DNA from: Luteimonas huabeiensis HB2
GTDB taxonomy: Bacteria > Pseudomonadota > Gammaproteobacteria > Xanthomonadales > Xanthomonadaceae
DNA length: 64,000 nt
NCBI RefSeq assembly: GCF_000559025.1
Contig: NZ_JAAN01000043.1
Location: forward strand, 1-64,000
Reading direction: 5' to 3'
The position numbers and the translations under genes are program-made. The notes beneath the pieces are model-generated. The model ran no database searches and was not told where the DNA came from. It saw only the letters and a program-made list of their open reading frames with translations. Positions 8,740-18,298 of the stretch are shown piece after piece; the first letter of the stretch is position 1; the number at the start of each line of letters is the position of its first letter.

Positions 8740-10446
8740 ATGTCCCGATCCCTCCTGACCCTCGCCCTCGCCTCCGCGCTGGCGCTCGCCGGCTGCGAGC
8801 GCGAAGCCCCGGCGACCGATGCCGCCACTCCCTCCGCCGCCGGCGAAGACAGCGCCGCGCAGGCGCATGCGTTCTCGCCCGAGATCACCGCGGCCGACTT
8901 CGCCGAGTTGACCCGGACCCTGGCCTCCGACGAGTTCGAGGGCCGCGCGCCGGGCTCGCCCGGCGGCGAGAAGACGGTGGAGTACATCAAGGCGCAGTAC
9001 GAGCGCATCGGCCTGCAGCCGGGCGGCGAGAACGGCGGCTGGTTCCAGACCGTGCCGATGGTGGAGACCACCGCCGACGAATCCACCACGCTGCGCATCG
9101 ACGGGCCCAAGGGCACGCGCGAGCTGAAGTTCGGCGACGACATGGTCATCGGCACCCGCAGCGGGCAGGACCGGGTCCAGGTGGCCGACAGCGAACTGGT
9201 GTTCGTGGGCTATGGCGTCGATGCCCCGGAGCAGGGCTGGAACGATTACGCGGGCCTGGACGTGAAGGGCAAGACGGTCGTGATCCTGGTCAACGATCCC
9301 GGCTTCCACGCCGGCGACGAGACCCTGTTCGACGGCAACCGCATGACCTACTACGGGCGCTGGACCTACAAGTTCGAGGAGGCCGCGCGCAAGGGCGCGG
9401 CCGCGGCGCTATTGATCCACGACACCGCCGGCGCCTCCTACGGCTGGGACGTGGTGAAGAACTCCTGGTCCGGCCCGCAGTTCGACCTGCGCGCCGAGGA
9501 CGATCCCGAGCCGCGCCTGCCGGCGCAGGGCTGGATCACCGGCGACGTCGCCCGCGCGCTGTTCTCCGCCGCCGGCCTCGATCTCGACGAGCAGATCGCC
9601 GCCGCCAACCGCCGCGGCTTCCGCGCCGTGCCGCTGCAGGCAAGGGTGTCGTTCGACCTCGCCAGCACGATCGCCGAAAAGTCCTCGCGCAACGTCATCG
9701 GCGTGCTGCCCGGCACCGCCGCCGCCGACGAGGCGGTGATCTACATGGGCCACTGGGACCACCTGGGCAAGCACGACGGTGCCGAGGGCGAGGACACGAT
9801 CTACAACGGCGCGGTCGACAACGCCACCGGCATCGCCGGCATCATCGAGATCGCCGAGCGCTTCGCCACCGCCGAGCCCAAGCCGCAGCGCTCGGTCGCG
9901 TTCCTGGCGGTGACGCTGGAGGAATCCGGCCTGCTGGGCTCGAAGTACTACGTAGCGCGCCCGACCTTCCCGATGGAGAAGATCGCCGGCGTGATCAACC
10001 TCGACGCGATGAGCGTGGCCGGCCCCTCCCGCGACTTCGTGGTCACCGGCCTGGGCAGCTCCGAACTGGAGGACCTGCTGAAGGTGGAGGCCGAGCGCCA
10101 GGGCCGCGTGCTGGTGGAGGAAGGCAACCCGGCCGGCGGCTTCTACTTCCGCTCCGATCACTTCAACTTCGCCAAGGCTGGCGTGCCGGCGCTGTACGCC
10201 AAGGGCGGCAACGACCTGATCGACGGCGGCACCGCCGCGGGCGAGGCGGCGACCCGGGCCTACGCGGCCGTCTACCACCAGCCCGGCGACGAGTTCGACG
10301 AGAACTGGAACCTGGAAGGCGTGGTGCAGGATCTGGAAGCGCTCTACGGCGTGGGCCGGGTCCTGGCCGACGACCCCAAGCGCTGGCCGAACTGGTACGA
10401 GGGCAATCCCTTCAAGGCCGAGCGCGACGCGATGATGTCGCGCTGA
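8740..10446 (+). CDS. M28 family metallopeptidase lipoprotein (aminopeptidase with PA domain)
   Basis: 568-aa envelope lipoprotein; the lipobox LALAGC follows a short signal (cysteine near residue 19). Residues 130-260 form a PA-type insert (VGYGVDAPEQGWNDY, DVKGKTVVILVNDPGF). The catalytic M28 domain occupies roughly 300-540. Zinc and catalytic residues are present: His/Asp in YMGHWDHLG, Asp in NGAVDNATG, Glu-Glu in VTLEESGLLGS, Asp in INLDAMS and His in YFRSDHFNF. It probably releases N-terminal residues from peptides in the periplasm or at the cell surface. It stands alone; the convergent tyrS follows, with a strong hairpin in between. Confidence 0.9.
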   Translation: MSRSLLTLALASALALAGCEREAPATDAATPSAAGEDSAAQAHAFSPEITAADFAELTRTLASDEFEGRAPGSPGGEKTVEYIKAQYERIGLQPGGENGGWFQTVPMVETTADESTTLRIDGPKGTRELKFGDDMVIGTRSGQDRVQVADSELVFVGYGVDAPEQGWNDYAGLDVKGKTVVILVNDPGFHAGDETLFDGNRMTYYGRWTYKFEEAARKGAAAALLIHDTAGASYGWDVVKNSWSGPQFDLRAEDDPEPRLPAQGWITGDVARALFSAAGLDLDEQIAAANRRGFRAVPLQARVSFDLASTIAEKSSRNVIGVLPGTAAADEAVIYMGHWDHLGKHDGAEGEDTIYNGAVDNATGIAGIIEIAERFATAEPKPQRSVAFLAVTLEESGLLGSKYYVARPTFPMEKIAGVINLDAMSVAGPSRDFVVTGLGSSELEDLLKVEAERQGRVLVEEGNPAGGFYFRSDHFNFAKAGVPALYAKGGNDLIDGGTAAGEAATRAYAAVYHQPGDEFDENWNLEGVVQDLEALYGVGRVLADDPKRWPNWYEGNPFKAERDAMMSR

Positions 10447-10463
10447 CCGGCATCGCGACGGAC

Positions 10464-10497
10464 CACGACGGCGGCGCCTCCGGGCGCCGTCGTCGTG
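10464..10497. terminator. Strong GC hairpin between convergent genes, probable bidirectional terminator
   Basis: Arms of 15 bases (cacgacggcggcgcc at 10464-10478 and its near-perfect complement at 10483-10497, one G/T wobble position) enclose a tccg tetraloop. It lies 17 bp after the M28 peptidase stop and 38 bp from the tyrS stop. There is no clear T tract on either side, so intrinsic termination is likely but not proven. Confidence 0.5.
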
Positions 10498-10534
10498 TCC
10501 GGCTCTCGCAAGCGCCCGGCGCGCGCGAACGCGT

Positions 10535-11776
10535 CTACGGCGACGCCGCCGCCACCAGTCGCACCCGCGCGAAGTTGCGCTTGCCGACCTGCAGCACGCC
10601 CTCGAAGCCGGGGGCGAGGGCGAGGCCCGCGTCCTCCACCACCGCGCCGTCCACCTTGACCGCGCGCTCCTTGAGCTTGCGATGGGCTTCCGAATTGCTG
10701 GGGGTGATGCCGGCGGCGGTCAGCAGCGCGGCGATGCGCAGGCCCTCGGCGGGCACCGCCACCTCCTGCAGCGGCAGCAGCGAGGTATCGCCCTGGCCCG
10801 TCACCGCGGCGTGCCAGCCGGCGATCGCGGTCTCGGCGGCGGCCGCGTCGTGGAAGCGGGTGGCCAGTTCGCGCGCCAGGCGCAGCTTGACGTCGCGCGG
10901 GTTGAGCGCGCCCGAGGCCACCTCGGCGCGCAGCGCGCGGGCCTCGTCGATGCCGATCTCGAAGCTCAGCAGCTCGATCCAGTCCCACATCAAGTCGTCG
11001 CCGATCTTCATCGTCTTGTTGACGATGTCGATCGCGGCTTCGGTCACGCCGATGTAGTTGCCCAGCGACTTGGACATCTTGTTGACGCCGTCCAGGCCCA
11101 CCAGCAGCGGCATCGTCAGCACGATCTGCGGCTTCTGCCCGTAGTGTTCCTGCAGGCCGCGCCCCATCAGCAGGTTGAACTTCTGGTCGGTGCCGCCGAG
11201 TTCGACGTCGGCCTCCAGCGCGACCGAGTCGTAGCCCTGCACCAGCGGGTAGAGGAACTCGTGGATGGCGATCGGCTGCTGCGCCGCATAGCGCTTGGCG
11301 AAATCGTCGCGCTCGAGCATGCGCGCCACGGTGTGCTGGCCGGCCAGGCGGATCAGGTCCGCCGCGGCCATCTTGCCGAACCATTCGGAGTTGAAACGCA
11401 CCTCGGTGCGCGCGCGGTCGAGCACCTTGAACACCTGTTCCTCGTAGGTGCGCGCGTTGGCCAGCACGTCCTCGCGCGAGAGCGGCTTGCGGGTGGCGTT
11501 CTTGCCGGAGGGATCGCCGATCATCCCGGTGAAGTCGCCGATCAGGAAGATCACCGTGTGGCCGAGATCCTGGAACTGGCGCAGCTTGTTGAGCAGCACC
11601 GTGTGGCCCAGGTGCAGGTCCGGCGCGGTGGGATCGAAGCCGGCCTTGACCCGCAGCGGGCGGCCCTGGCGCAGGCGCTCGGCCAGTTCCTCGGGCTTGA
11701 GCAGCTCGTCGGCGCCACGGGCGATCTGGTCGAGGGCGGCCTGCAACGCGGCCGGGGGGGCGGAAGTGGGGGGCAC
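10535..11776 (-). CDS. tyrS: Tyrosyl-tRNA synthetase
   Basis: Class I aminoacyl-tRNA synthetase charging tRNA-Tyr, 413 aa. The HIGH-type motif is HLGH at residues 55-58, after the adenylate-binding [10 protein letters not shown]. The KMSKS signature is present exactly ([12 protein letters not shown]). A C-terminal S4 RNA-binding domain is visible as [21 protein letters not shown]. The start is GTG 11776; a Pro/Thr/Ala stretch precedes the conserved [13 protein letters not shown]. It is divergent from the M23 peptidase gene. The tyrS/M23/anmK neighbourhood is found in several gammaproteobacteria, including Pseudomonas. Confidence 0.95.
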   Translation of the reverse strand: MPPTSAPPAALQAALDQIARGADELLKPEELAERLRQGRPLRVKAGFDPTAPDLHLGHTVLLNKLRQFQDLGHTVIFLIGDFTGMIGDPSGKNATRKPLSREDVLANARTYEEQVFKVLDRARTEVRFNSEWFGKMAAADLIRLAGQHTVARMLERDDFAKRYAAQQPIAIHEFLYPLVQGYDSVALEADVELGGTDQKFNLLMGRGLQEHYGQKPQIVLTMPLLVGLDGVNKMSKSLGNYIGVTEAAIDIVNKTMKIGDDLMWDWIELLSFEIGIDEARALRAEVASGALNPRDVKLRLARELATRFHDAAAAETAIAGWHAAVTGQGDTSLLPLQEVAVPAEGLRIAALLTAAGITPSNSEAHRKLKERAVKVDGAVVEDAGLALAPGFEGVLQVGKRNFARVRLVAAASP

Positions 11777-11896
11777 GGGGCGTTCTCTGCGGCGGAAACG
11801 GGAAGGCGGTGGACCTGAATGTGACGAAGGCCCGGAAACGGAGTTAAGAGGCCGTTAACCGGCGATTTCGCCGAAAAGTCTTGTGCGCTCAAGCGT

Positions 11897-11925
11897 TTGA
11901 CGCATGGAGCTCACGTCTTTATGTT
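11897..11925 (+). promoter_or_regulatory. Probable sigma-70 promoter of the M23 peptidase gene
   Basis: TTGACG at 11897-11902 and TATGTT at 11920-11925 are separated by exactly 17 bp. They lie about 40 bp before the chosen ATG at 11968, in a locally AT-richer stretch of the tyrS/M23 divergent spacer. Confidence 0.6.
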
Positions 11926-11967
11926 ACCCCGCTGACGCGCCATTCACGCCACCGACCGGAACCGCAG

Positions 11968-13446
11968 ATGACGTCTCCCGATCCGGCGTTCGATCCTGAA
12001 CGCAACCGACTCGTCCGTCTCGCCAATCTCCGGGCCGTGGCGCTCCGGGCCACCCAGCTCTCGCAGCAACTGCCGCAACTGCTCGACCGCGAACGCTTCA
12101 ACGGCCGCTGGACCCGCCGCCACTGGGCGCAGGCCAGCATCTTCGCCACCCTGGGCGCGCTGATCGTGGCGCTGGTGCCGGGCTTCTCCAACGCGATGCA
12201 AGGCGCCGAGGACACCCAGCCGGCGCTGACCACGATGGCGCTGGCGCTGCCGCCGATGCCGGCGCGCCCCCGCGAAAGCGCCGAGGCCGCGCCCGCCTGG
12301 CAGATCGTCGCGGTGCAGCCCGGGCAGACCCTGGGCGCGATCTTCGAGGCGCACGGCATCCCCGCGACCACCCTGCAGCGGATCATGCAGACCGAGGCCG
12401 CGCGCGCGCTGGCCCGCCTGCGCGCCGGCGCCGAGCTCGGCCTGGACCTGGCCGACGACGGCAGCCTGCGCGGCCTGCGCTTCGACCGCGGCACCACCGA
12501 GCGCGTGCAGATCTCGCTGGACGGCGACCGCGTCCGGACCGAGGTCATCGAGCGCCCGGTGGAGGTGCACACCGCCGTGATCACCGGCGAGATCACCAAT
12601 TCGCTGTACGGCTCGGCGCGGCAGGCCGGGCTGTCGCCGCAGGTCATCCACACGATGACCGACCGCATCTTCCAGTACGACATCGACTTCTCGCGCGAGA
12701 TCCAGCCCGGCGACCGCTACAGCGTGGTCGTCGAGGAACTGTGGCGCGAGGGCGAGCGCATCGGCACCGGCGAGGTGCTGGCCGCCACCTTCACCACCGG
12801 CGGCAAGACCTACTCCGGCTTCCGCTTCGCGCGCGACGGCAAGACGCCCGAGTACTTCACCGCCGACGGCCGCCCGCTGAAGAAGAGCTTCCTGCGCACG
12901 CCGGTGGAGTTCTCGCGCCTGAGCTCCAACTTCGGCTCGCGCCGCCACCCGGTGCTGGGCACGATGCGCATGCACAAGGGCGTAGACTACGCCGCGCGCA
13001 CCGGCACCCCGATCATGGCCGCCGGCGATGCCCGCGTGCAGTTCAAGGGCTGGCAGCGCGGCTACGGCAACGTGGTGATCCTGGACCACGGCCGCGGCTA
13101 TACCACCCTGTACGCGCACATGTCCCGCTTCGCCGACATCCGCCAGGGCCAGCGCGTGCCGCAGGGCCGGGTGATCGGCTACGTCGGCGCCACCGGCCTG
13201 GCCACCGGGCCGCACCTGCACTACGAGTTCCGCGTCAACGGCGCCCACCGCAATCCGCTGACCCAGACCATGCCGCCGCCGGAGCCGCTCAAGGGCGCCG
13301 ACCTGGCCGCCTTCCGCGCCCAGATCGCACCGGCGCTGGCGCGCATCGAGCAGGTCGAGGCCGTGCACTACGCGCACCGCCAGGCCGAGGACGGCGCCCG
13401 CGTCGCCCGCGCCGGCGACGCCCCGGCGCGCCGTCCCGCCGGCTGA
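11968..13446 (+). CDS. M23 family peptidoglycan DD-endopeptidase (MepM/OapA type)
   Basis: 492-aa inner-membrane-anchored or exported endopeptidase that would cut peptide crosslinks in peptidoglycan. The start at 11968 is preferred to an upstream TTG (11881) because the promoter-like hexamers lie between them. The N-terminal 45 residues are cytoplasmic; a single membrane segment follows ([18 protein letters not shown], about 55-72). A LysM/OapA-like region ([17 protein letters not shown], about 115-165) and a C-terminal LytM domain (about 315-420) come next. The zinc motifs are intact: HKGVDYAA (HxxxD) and [12 protein letters not shown] (HxH). The C-terminal tail is Ala-rich. The next gene, anmK, recycles anhydro-muropeptide sugar, a functionally linked step. 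Confidence 0.92.
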   Translation: MTSPDPAFDPERNRLVRLANLRAVALRATQLSQQLPQLLDRERFNGRWTRRHWAQASIFATLGALIVALVPGFSNAMQGAEDTQPALTTMALALPPMPARPRESAEAAPAWQIVAVQPGQTLGAIFEAHGIPATTLQRIMQTEAARALARLRAGAELGLDLADDGSLRGLRFDRGTTERVQISLDGDRVRTEVIERPVEVHTAVITGEITNSLYGSARQAGLSPQVIHTMTDRIFQYDIDFSREIQPGDRYSVVVEELWREGERIGTGEVLAATFTTGGKTYSGFRFARDGKTPEYFTADGRPLKKSFLRTPVEFSRLSSNFGSRRHPVLGTMRMHKGVDYAARTGTPIMAAGDARVQFKGWQRGYGNVVILDHGRGYTTLYAHMSRFADIRQGQRVPQGRVIGYVGATGLATGPHLHYEFRVNGAHRNPLTQTMPPPEPLKGADLAAFRAQIAPALARIEQVEAVHYAHRQAEDGARVARAGDAPARRPAG

Positions 13447-13507
13447 GCCCGACTGCGGGCCCGGCGCCGCGGATGCGTTTCCCGCGACGCCGCCCCGCCC
13501 CGCCCGC

Positions 13508-14671
13508 ATGTCCGCCGCCGGAGCCGACCTGTACCTGGGCCTGATCTCGGGCACCAGCGCCGACGGCATCGACGCCGCGCTGGTCCGCTTCGAGGACGCT
13601 CCCGGCCGCAGTCCCGCGCTTCGGGCCGAGCTGCTCTACGGCCACACCTTCGCCTGGGAACCCGCACTGCGCGCGCATCTGGTCGAACTGGGCCAGCGCG
13701 ACGCCGCCCTGACCCTCGACGCGCTGGGCGAACTCGACACCCGGATCGCGGCGCTGTTCGCCGACACCGCCCTGCGCGCGCTGGAGGAAGCCGGCGTGCC
13801 CGCCGCGCGCGTGGCCGCGATCGGCTCGCACGGGCAGACCCTGCGCCACCGGCCGCACGGCCGGCACCTGGACGGGCGCAACCGCTTCAGCCTGCAGCTC
13901 GGCGATCCCAGCCTGATCGCCGAGCGCACCGGGATCGCGACCGTCGCCGACTTCCGCCGCCGCGACGTGGCCGCCGGCGGCCAGGGCGCGCCGTTGCTGC
14001 CGGCGCTGCATGCCGCGCTGCTGCAGGCGCCCGGCGAAGCGCGCGCGGTGCTCAACCTGGGCGGGATCGCCAACCTCACCCTGCTGCCCGCCGCCGGAAC
14101 CCCCGGCGCGGTGCGCGGCTTCGACACCGGCCCGGCCAACGGCCTGCTCGATGCCTGGTGCCTGCGCCAGACCGGCGCCGCCTTCGACCGCGACGGCGCC
14201 TTCGCCGCCGCCGGCCGGGTCGATCCCGCGCTGCTGGCGCGGCTGCGCGCCGAACCCTGGTTCGCGCTGGCGCCGCCGAAGTCCTCCGGACGCGACCAGT
14301 TCCACCTCGGCTGGGTCGAGGCGCGGCTGTCGGGCGGCGAGGCGCCCGCCGACGTCCAGGCCACCCTGGTCGCGCTCACCGCGACCACCGTCGCCGACGC
14401 CCTGCACGCGACCCTGCCGGAGACCGCGCAGGTCATCGCCTGCGGCGGCGGCGTGCACAACCCGGTGCTGATGGCCGCGCTGGCCCAGGCGCTGGCGCGC
14501 CCGCTGGTCTCCAGCGCCGAGCACGGGATCGATCCCGACTTCGTCGAGGCGATGGGCTTCGCCTGGCTCGCCCGGCAGACCCTGCTCGGGCGGCCGGGCA
14601 ACCTGCCGTCCGTCACCGGCGCGGCCGGGCCGCGGGTCCTGGGCGGGATCTACCCCGCGACCCCGGACTGA
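13508..14671 (+). CDS. anmK: Anhydro-N-acetylmuramic acid kinase
   Basis: 387-aa cytoplasmic enzyme of murein recycling; it opens and phosphorylates 1,6-anhydro-MurNAc to MurNAc-6-phosphate using ATP. Diagnostic stretches are [14 protein letters not shown] at the N-terminus, [54 protein letters not shown] and the C-terminal [12 protein letters not shown]. Length and motif order are normal. It follows the M23 endopeptidase by 61 bp on the same strand and is probably co-transcribed with it. Confidence 0.95.
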   Translation: MSAAGADLYLGLISGTSADGIDAALVRFEDAPGRSPALRAELLYGHTFAWEPALRAHLVELGQRDAALTLDALGELDTRIAALFADTALRALEEAGVPAARVAAIGSHGQTLRHRPHGRHLDGRNRFSLQLGDPSLIAERTGIATVADFRRRDVAAGGQGAPLLPALHAALLQAPGEARAVLNLGGIANLTLLPAAGTPGAVRGFDTGPANGLLDAWCLRQTGAAFDRDGAFAAAGRVDPALLARLRAEPWFALAPPKSSGRDQFHLGWVEARLSGGEAPADVQATLVALTATTVADALHATLPETAQVIACGGGVHNPVLMAALAQALARPLVSSAEHGIDPDFVEAMGFAWLARQTLLGRPGNLPSVTGAAGPRVLGGIYPATPD

Positions 14672-14700
14672 GCCGGCGCGCGCCGCACGGCCGCGCCGGC
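14672..14700 (+). terminator. Hairpin directly after anmK, possible terminator
   Basis: Nine-base perfect arms, gccggcgcg (14672-14680) and cgcgccggc (14692-14700), begin immediately after the anmK stop codon. No T tract follows, so this is a tentative terminator or attenuator. Confidence 0.4.
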
Positions 14701-14753
14701 CGCCCCGCGCGCGTCGGCTACACTCGGCGCCCGTTTTCTGCGCGGAGACCGCG

Positions 14754-15665
14754 ATGCGTCCGTTGCTGCTGCCGTTGACCCTCCTCGTGCTCGGCCTGGC
14801 CGCCTGCCGCCAGGCGCCCGACGCCGCCCCGGCCGACGCCGCCGCGACGCCGACGCCGGCCACCGCGGACGCGGCGCCCGCGCCCGGCACCGCCGACGAC
14901 AACCTCAACGCCGTGCTGTGGGTGCAGCGCTCGGCGGAGTACCGCGCCACCACGCTGTCGCTGTTCCGTGCCGCCGCGGATCACCTGGACGCCGCGCTCG
15001 CCGAACGCCACTGGGACGCGCTGGTGCCCGACGAGCGCGACAACGAAGACTGGGCCGACCTGCCGCCCGCGGTCATCATGGACATCGACGAGACCGTGCT
15101 CGACAACTCGCCCTACCAGGCCCGCCTGGTCCGCGACGGCCAGGAGTACGACGAGGTCACCTGGGCCGGCTGGGTCGCCGAGAAGCGCGCGGAACCTGTC
15201 CCCGGCGTGGTCGATTTCGCCCGCGCCGCCGCCGAGAAGGGCGTCACCCTCCTGTATCTCTCCAACCGCGCCCAGCACCTCAACGAGGCCACGCTGGCCA
15301 ACCTGCGCGCGGTGGGCATGCCGGTCGCGGACGACAGCGTGTTCCTCGGCCTGGGCACCCATGTCGAGGGCTGCGAGCAGCACGGCAGCGAGAAGCTCTG
15401 CCGGCGCCGCCTGGCCGGCCGCAGCTACCGGGTGATCATGCAGTTCGGCGACCAGCTCGGCGATTTCGTGCAGGTGGTCGCCAACACCCCCGAGGCCCGC
15501 GACGGCCTGCTGGAGGAATACGGCGACTGGTTCGGCGAGCGCTGGTGGATGCTGCCCAACCCCACCTACGGCAGCTGGGAACCCGCGGTGTTCGGCAACG
15601 CCTGGGACCAGCCGCGCGAGCGGCGACGCGCGCTGAAGCGCGAGGCGCTGAACACCGCGCGGTAG
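14754..15665 (+). CDS. HAD-superfamily acid phosphatase / 5'-nucleotidase lipoprotein, e(P4) family
   Basis: 303-aa outer-membrane or periplasmic lipoprotein. The lipobox LGLAAC has its cysteine near residue 18, followed by a long Ala/Asp/Pro/Thr linker. The catalytic HAD motif is VIMDIDETVLDNS (DxDxT), motif II lies in LLYLSNRAQHLNEATLANL, and the acidic motif lies in QFGDQLGDF. Family enzymes dephosphorylate nucleotide monophosphates and NMN outside the cytoplasm. A gcggag ribosome site precedes ATG 14754. It appears to be a single-gene unit, followed by the repeat region. Confidence 0.9.
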   Translation: MRPLLLPLTLLVLGLAACRQAPDAAPADAAATPTPATADAAPAPGTADDNLNAVLWVQRSAEYRATTLSLFRAAADHLDAALAERHWDALVPDERDNEDWADLPPAVIMDIDETVLDNSPYQARLVRDGQEYDEVTWAGWVAEKRAEPVPGVVDFARAAAEKGVTLLYLSNRAQHLNEATLANLRAVGMPVADDSVFLGLGTHVEGCEQHGSEKLCRRRLAGRSYRVIMQFGDQLGDFVQVVANTPEARDGLLEEYGDWFGERWWMLPNPTYGSWEPAVFGNAWDQPRERRRALKREALNTAR

Positions 15666-16046
15666 GCGGCACGGGCGCGCACTCGCGCCGATGCTTCCGG
15701 CACCCGCGAGAAGGGCGCGCTGGCGCGCCTGGGTGGGATCGGCGTTCAGCATGCGCAAGACGCCTTCCGCAAGCGGGCGCACTGTGCTTTTCCCTTCCCC
15801 CGCAACGCAGGCGTGCGAACGTGCCCTCATCCGGCGCTGCGGCGGGAGAAGGAACAACATGGCCCCACTCGCGGGAGAAGGAACGGCATGACGCCGCTTG
15901 CGGGAGAAGCGACAGCCCGGCGCTGCAGGCCGAATGTCGATACGCCCTAGGGTCCACCTCAGGATGCGTGGCAAGGCCCGCATGCGGTAGCGTGGACGCG
16001 CCGGTACCCGGGGGCCGGCGCACCCGCTGCCCAGACGGTGACGCGC
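15666..16046. repeat. Gene-free spacer with 29-bp intergenic repeat element, copy 2
   Basis: The 381-bp spacer contains three units beginning gcgggagaag at 15842, 15871 and 15900, a 29-bp period. They are followed by the same tail as at 46-83, ending cgatacgccctagg near 15951. On the left (about 15780-15840) is an inverted, partly deleted counterpart of the sequence between the array and the tail near 40390-40470 (ttttcccttcccccgcaa...ccctcatccggcg). Short open frames across this region look like shadows. No RNA gene is visible. Confidence 0.7.
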
Positions 16047-17450
16047 ATGTTCGATCCCATCTCCCGGCTCCCTGGCCCCCCGCCCCTCGGCGGCCTGCGC
16101 GATTCGCCCCTGCTTTCGCTCGCGCAGAGCCTCACCAGTTCGCTGGCGCAAACCCTGGGGCTCGGCCCCAACCGCTTCGGCGGCGAGCATCGCTCGGATC
16201 ATCGGCCCAGCCACTACCATCCGGGACCGAACCATCCGGCCGTCGGTGGACCCCGCGGCGACGGGCCTCGCGAGACCCACGACAGCCCTGGCTCGCGCGC
16301 CCCCGGCGGCCCCTCCCCGCCCGGTGCGCCGGGCGCTGGGTCCACCATCCCGACGACGCACGCGGTACTGGACCGGGCGGCGCCGCCGCTCGCGACGCTG
16401 GTCGGCCAAGGCGCGTCCTCCTCCGCCCCGACCTCGCAGGCCCCGTCCCCGCAGGATGCGCCGACGGTCGCCGTCGCGAGGCAGCTCGCGAACAGCGCCG
16501 CCGCGGCCGGCGGCGCGGCGGCGCTTGCCGGTCCGGCCGGGAGCGCGCAGGCGTTCCAGGCGGCCGCGCTGTCCGGTGCGGCCGCGCTCTCCACCGCGGC
16601 GGCGCTCGCGCCGGCGCAGGCACCCGCTGCCGCCCAGGCGGCGGTGGCGTCCGGCCCTGCCGCGGGCCTGGCGCCGGCGCCCGGCGGCATGCCCGCCGTG
16701 GCGACCGCGGCCCAGGCGCCCGCCCCCCTCGCCGGGGCCGCGATGTCGCTGGCGGCGGCGCCGCCGCCCGCACGCGCCGAGGCGCAGGCCGCGATGGCCC
16801 GCAGCGACGCGCCCGGCGTCGTGGCCGACCGCGCCGGTGCGTTCGCGGCGAACGCGCCCGGGGGAACCGCCGCATCCCCGGCCCCGGCCGGTGCGACGAC
16901 GGCCTCGACGGCACCCGCCGCGATGGCCGCTGCAGGCGCCACGCTGGCCACGATGGCGGCCCCGGCCGCACCGGCGGTCCCCGCCTCGCAGTCCCCCGCC
17001 GACGTGCGCGGCCACACCGGCCTGTCGATGGGCGGCGAGCGCAGCGGCCCGGGCCGCGCCGACGGCGCGCTGGCCCAGGGCCACACCGTCGCCGCCGCAG
17101 GCCGCCGCTCGCTCTACGGCGGGGATGGCGGCGGGCGCTCGTTCCCGAGCGGGCTGTTCGCGATGATCGGCGTCGCCTCGCAGGCCGCGCGCCAGGAACT
17201 GGCCGACCTGCAGAAGGCGGAACTCGCCTACCAGTGGCTGTACTGGGTGTTGACCATCACGGCCTATGCATCGCTCGGCCTTCTCTTGATGGCGACCACC
17301 ATGATGTGGTCGGGCGACGTGAGCGCTTATCCGGCCCTGAGCAATCCGACGGCCCTGTTCCTGCTGGGCGCCGCAGGAGCGGGATGCGCGATCGGCGCCT
17401 TCAAGCTCGCCAGAGTGGGCCGGAAGCGCGCCGGGACTGCGCGCGAATGA
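16047..17450 (+). CDS. Ala/Pro-rich protein with two C-terminal membrane segments, possible type III translocator
   Basis: About 467 aa from ATG 16047 (GTG 16038 is possible). Residues 1-320 are low complexity, dominated by Ala, Pro and Gly, with His- and Asp-containing patches near the N-terminus. A helix (SQAARQELADLQKAELAYQW) leads into a first hydrophobic segment (YWVLTITAYASLGLLLMATT). A second one (TALFLLGAAGAGCAIGAFKL) follows, and the protein ends with a short basic tail. There is no signal peptide. Codon third positions are strongly G/C as in neighbours, and the membrane segments argue that this frame is real. It sits at the edge of the type III secretion cluster. Two adjacent membrane hairpins in a protein without a signal would fit a secreted pore-forming translocator, but no family is recognised. 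Confidence 0.6.
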   Translation: MFDPISRLPGPPPLGGLRDSPLLSLAQSLTSSLAQTLGLGPNRFGGEHRSDHRPSHYHPGPNHPAVGGPRGDGPRETHDSPGSRAPGGPSPPGAPGAGSTIPTTHAVLDRAAPPLATLVGQGASSSAPTSQAPSPQDAPTVAVARQLANSAAAAGGAAALAGPAGSAQAFQAAALSGAAALSTAAALAPAQAPAAAQAAVASGPAAGLAPAPGGMPAVATAAQAPAPLAGAAMSLAAAPPPARAEAQAAMARSDAPGVVADRAGAFAANAPGGTAASPAPAGATTASTAPAAMAAAGATLATMAAPAAPAVPASQSPADVRGHTGLSMGGERSGPGRADGALAQGHTVAAAGRRSLYGGDGGGRSFPSGLFAMIGVASQAARQELADLQKAELAYQWLYWVLTITAYASLGLLLMATTMMWSGDVSAYPALSNPTALFLLGAAGAGCAIGAFKLARVGRKRAGTARE

Positions 17451-17512
17451 AGCCTGACAGGCCCTGGCCCGACGCGGGATGCGCGTAAGGCGCCCATGTC
17501 CGCATCCAGGCG

Positions 17513-18229
17513 CTACGGACGTGCGCTGGCCACACGGAAGCCATCGACGGTCAACGCAAGCGCTTGCAGATCCATGCCCTGAGCGCGGGCATGCTCGGCA
17601 ACCCGGCGCCGCAGACGCTCGCGCGCGGCGGGATCTCCCGCGCTGCGCGCGTACTGTCCCAGGACGATCCCCGCATAAAGCCCCTTGGCATCGGAGATGG
17701 TCTGGCGATCGACGTCGGTCGGAGGCAGCGCGCCCGGGGAGGACAACGTGATTTCGCGCAGCTGCGCGATCGCCGGCGCCGCCTCCCGCGCCGACACGGG
17801 CCGATCGTGGACGACGCTCCACATCGCGATGAAATAACCCGCCGCCACGTCCGCGAAATCATTCGACGACAGCCCGTGCCGATCGAGGACGGCCTGGAAC
17901 GGTGCCCGCGCACGTCCATCGGCGATTTCCTCGGCGAACCGCGCTCGCCGGGAAGGCACCCGCGCCCCGAACGCTTCCACGAACCGGCGCTCCACCTGCC
18001 GCCTGACCGCAGCGGAGGGCCGGAACTGCGCACCGCGGTCGGCGCTCGGCCTGTCCTCGTCCGGCGGATCGTCGTCCTCGACGGCATCGAGCATGCTGTT
18101 GTTCGCAAGCGTGCCGGCGTAATCGACAGCCCCCTGATTGATCGACTCGAAGAACGCGTCCTGCGCCGCCGCAGGCAGCGATACGGCGCAAACCGCAGCA
18201 AACAAAAGCCGAATGGCGTGGGCGCCCAT
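17513..18229 (-). CDS. Secreted protein, DUF6683-like, in the type III cluster
   Basis: 238 aa from ATG 18229. This start is chosen because GGAGG lies nine bases upstream and the protein then opens with a signal peptide (IRLLFAAVCAVSLPAAAQ). The mature part has an acidic linker (AVEDDDPPDEDRPSAD) and an all-helical domain including FVEAFGARVPSRRARFAEEIADG and DRHGLSSNDFADVAAGYFIAMW. That pattern recalls the small secreted DUF6683 family, from memory and unverified. It is separated from the SctF-like gene upstream by a strong terminator, so it may have its own promoter or depend on readthrough. Role unknown. Confidence 0.65.
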   Translation of the reverse strand: MGAHAIRLLFAAVCAVSLPAAAQDAFFESINQGAVDYAGTLANNSMLDAVEDDDPPDEDRPSADRGAQFRPSAAVRRQVERRFVEAFGARVPSRRARFAEEIADGRARAPFQAVLDRHGLSSNDFADVAAGYFIAMWSVVHDRPVSAREAAPAIAQLREITLSSPGALPPTDVDRQTISDAKGLYAGIVLGQYARSAGDPAARERLRRRVAEHARAQGMDLQALALTVDGFRVASARP

Positions 18230-18248
18230 CTGAACGTTCCTCCGTCCC

Positions 18249-18284
18249 AAAAACGCGGAAAGGCGGACCGAAGTCCGCCTTTCC
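18249..18284 (-). terminator. Intrinsic terminator after the second sctF-like gene
   Basis: On the minus strand a perfect 12-bp stem (ggaaaggcggac paired with gtccgcctttcc, 18257-18284) with a four-base loop is followed by gcg and five T residues (18253-18249). It lies 15 bp past the stop of the SctF-like gene and is the best intrinsic terminator in the window. Confidence 0.85.
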
Positions 18285-18298
18285 GGTGCCAGGTCGGC

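Noticed and set aside
15691-15891. Small 66-aa frame in the repeat region
   Set aside because: It is composed of the 29-bp repeat units and their inverted flank, has no ribosome site and no protein-like features.
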